Below, in pieces: positions 62,254 to 64,000 of a stretch of DNA of 64,000 bases. Made by a program: the position numbers and the translations under genes. This DNA comes from Solobacterium sp. (GTDB lineage: Bacteria; Bacillota_I; Bacilli_A; Erysipelotrichales; Erysipelotrichaceae), in NCBI GenBank assembly GCA_017510405.1, contig JAFWNG010000041.1:57192-121191 (forward strand). The letters are read 5' to 3'. Within the stretch, counting starts at the first letter, position 1. The number at the start of each line of letters is the position of its first letter. The notes below the pieces were generated by a model. That model ran no database searches and was not told the DNA's origin. It worked only from the letters and a program-made list of their open reading frames with translations.

Positions 62254-63471
62254 TTATTTCGATTCGATCGCGCGGATACCGAAGATCATCAGGACGGTGC
62301 CGATCACGGAAGCGATGACGCCGATCAGAAGAACTGCAGTAACATCCATGAACTGGAACAGCTGGCCGCCGACCAGGGATGCCAGCAGGGAACCGACGGT
62401 TGCGGTCGCAGCGAAGATGGCCTGGGATTTGTTCTTGTCCTGTGCTTCCACGCTGTCATTGGCAAAGTAGACCAGGGCTGGGATCAGCAGCGCGTATGAG
62501 AGCATCTGCAGCACCATGACGCCATAGAACATATAGACATTCGGGCAGAGCCAGGTCAGCACGTGCTTCAGGCTCCAGGCAATCGCACCGATGACCATGA
62601 CTTTGGAAATGGAGATCTTTTCGATGATCTTGGAGAAGAAGAACATCGGCGGCAGTTCCACCATGGCCGCAATGAAGAGTGCGGTGCCCTGCACGGATTC
62701 CACAGCGCCGGTCGCACTGGCCGCATCCCCCATCATATGGCCGATGATCTTGGCCATGTAGGTGTTGATGATGAAGTGGCAGAAGTACATCAGAACAGTC
62801 GCCGCCACGACGGTGAGCACTTTTCTGTATTTGGTAAAGAAGGCGCCGTAGGAGAGATCCTTCGGCTTCTCCGCTGTCTTTGTTTCGCTTTCTGCAGCCG
62901 CTGCCGCTTCAACGGAAGGATCCGGCATCAGACTGACCAGGAATAAGGAAATACCGGCAAATGAAGCGACATACCACGGCAGGATGGATCTGCCCATCAT
63001 TCCCCATAACTGACCGATCAGAGAGGAACCCACAGCCCAGGCAGCCGAACCGATGCCGCGGCAGAGGCCGTAGTTGATCTTCTGACCGTCTTTTTCATAG
63101 ATGAATGCCATGGAATTGAGGAACGGCATGCCGATGGAAGCGGAAGTGAAGCAGATCACGGCAATGACCATCATCAATACCGAGCCGGCCGGCACGATTG
63201 CCAGGATCACAGCCAGGGCAATGACCGCCATGAGTGCCATCTGGATAAAGCGCTTTTCATTGATCTTTTCCGATTTGTCGATGATACTGCCGGAAAGCGT
63301 CTGACCGACGAGACCGCAGAGGCTGACCAGGGTGATCAGAATACCGACGGTGCCGTCAGCGATGCCGCTCTGGGAAAAGAAATTGTAAGCATAGCCTACC
63401 GAAGCGCAGATCATGAACATGAAAGATGCGTTGACCAGCGCGTACTTCAGAGTCAGATATTTGTATTTCAT
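62254..63471 (-). CDS. Oligosaccharide:H+ symporter-like MFS transporter
   Basis: 405 aa from the ATG at 63471 (AAGGAG upstream). Twelve hydrophobic segments; N-terminal LKYALVNASFMFMICASVGYAYNFF, SIIDKSEKINEKRF and later YFANDSVEAQDKNKSQ fit the LacY/MFS_1-like symporter family. Probably imports a sugar. Own terminator. Confidence 0.85.
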   Translation of the reverse strand: MKYKYLTLKYALVNASFMFMICASVGYAYNFFSQSGIADGTVGILITLVSLCGLVGQTLSGSIIDKSEKINEKRFIQMALMAVIALAVILAIVPAGSVLMMVIAVICFTSASIGMPFLNSMAFIYEKDGQKINYGLCRGIGSAAWAVGSSLIGQLWGMMGRSILPWYVASFAGISLFLVSLMPDPSVEAAAAAESETKTAEKPKDLSYGAFFTKYRKVLTVVAATVLMYFCHFIINTYMAKIIGHMMGDAASATGAVESVQGTALFIAAMVELPPMFFFSKIIEKISISKVMVIGAIAWSLKHVLTWLCPNVYMFYGVMVLQMLSYALLIPALVYFANDSVEAQDKNKSQAIFAATATVGSLLASLVGGQLFQFMDVTAVLLIGVIASVIGTVLMIFGIRAIESK

Positions 63472-63689
63472 TTTGTTACTCCTTACAGCTGATATCATAA
63501 CAGAATTTATGCATGATTCATGGAAAAAACATCATTCCCAAAGGAAAAGGGGATCTAACAGTTGAGTGGTTTTACAGCTATTCAATGAGGTTAGATTCTC
63601 TTTTTCGTTAACATGAAAGAATAAACAACCGAATTGTAATGCCGGCAAATTAAAAATGTGCGAATTCATAATTTTGAAGACACATAAAA

Positions 63690-64000
63690 CCGCACTAAAA
63701 GTATCATTGGTGATCGCGGTGTTCAGTTACGAAACTACATCAGAAAGACAAACCGTCCGTCGGATCTGATACCGGTAGATGAAAAAGACAGATTGATCTT
63801 TACGACAGAGAACGGAAACAGTCTGGCGAGAGTCAATGAGATGCACAGTGAACTGAAGAAAGAGTGGCGATACAGACATGGAATATCAGTACGACATATC
63901 CAGGGATATATCGACTGGCTGGTGTATCTGAAAAACCTGAAGTATCAGGTTGAAGGAATGTATAGGAAGCACAGGGCATATATCGATCTTATGGCAGAAA
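63690..64000 (+). pseudogene. Partial IS1595/ISXO2-type transposase remnant at the right edge
   Basis: An open frame (…IIGDRGVQLRNYIRKTN…ENGNSLARVNEMH…ISVRHIQGYIDWLVYLKNLK…) runs off the window. Its C-terminal shape, including the RHIQGYIDWLVYL segment, resembles the end of ISXO2-like transposases. A stop lies just upstream and no start codon or ribosome site is visible, so the N-terminus is missing. Confidence 0.6.

Overview
The window looks like chromosomal DNA from a gut-type Firmicute of middling GC content, most likely Erysipelotrichaceae or a close relative. The reasons are strong purine-rich ribosome binding sites, consensus sigma-A promoters, two complete mannose-family PTS operons, an IPxTG surface anchor, Cof-type HAD phosphatases, ROK regulators and MATE/MFS transporters. 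I see no rRNA, tRNA or CRISPR array. The genus is an inference.

Layout. 1-6212 (minus): rhodanese lipoprotein, HAD phosphatase, membrane protein, the Memo/AMMECR1/radical-SAM trio, an alpha/beta hydrolase, a YbjQ-like protein and a MerR regulator with its own 19-bp-spacer promoter. 6404-20853: aminotransferase, GNAT plus GH1 6-phospho-beta-glucosidase, MATE pump, two large surface proteins (one a GDPD enzyme), a SpoIIE-type phosphatase and a mannose-6-phosphate isomerase fused to a ROK kinase. 21152-23775 (plus): first mannose-type PTS (B-C-D-A). 24187-33268 (minus): a tight operon of an HD/RyR-like protein, a double-TIR/TPR protein, a small Cys-phosphatase, an unknown protein and a giant kinase-pseudokinase, trailed by a decayed TIR gene. 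This is the best candidate for an undescribed signalling or defence system. 33289-36206: small genes, a DUF2800-like remnant and an RpiB-GNAT fusion.

36380-45541: second PTS (A-B-C-D) with a divergent GntR/UTRA regulator, an FrlB-like deglycase, a MATE carrier, a HAD phosphatase, a second SIS protein and an M14-type deacylase. It reads as an Amadori-product (fructoselysine/glucoselysine-like) uptake and breakdown operon.

45782-55999: four copies of a ~130-180 bp direct repeat split this stretch into cassettes: an AAA ATPase/DUF234 gene; an alpha/beta hydrolase-LysR-DUF3737-MFS group; and an XRE/ImmA regulator pair with a DUF4417-toxin-like-immunity-like set. A stump of a second ATPase copy sits next to the last repeat, so the repeat probably travelled with these genes.

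56130-64000: HAD phosphatase, acetyltransferase, PHP phosphatase, a ROK regulator and an unusual EIIB-ROK fusion that share a 21-bp operator-like element, an NTF2-like protein, a sugar MFS symporter and two transposase remnants.
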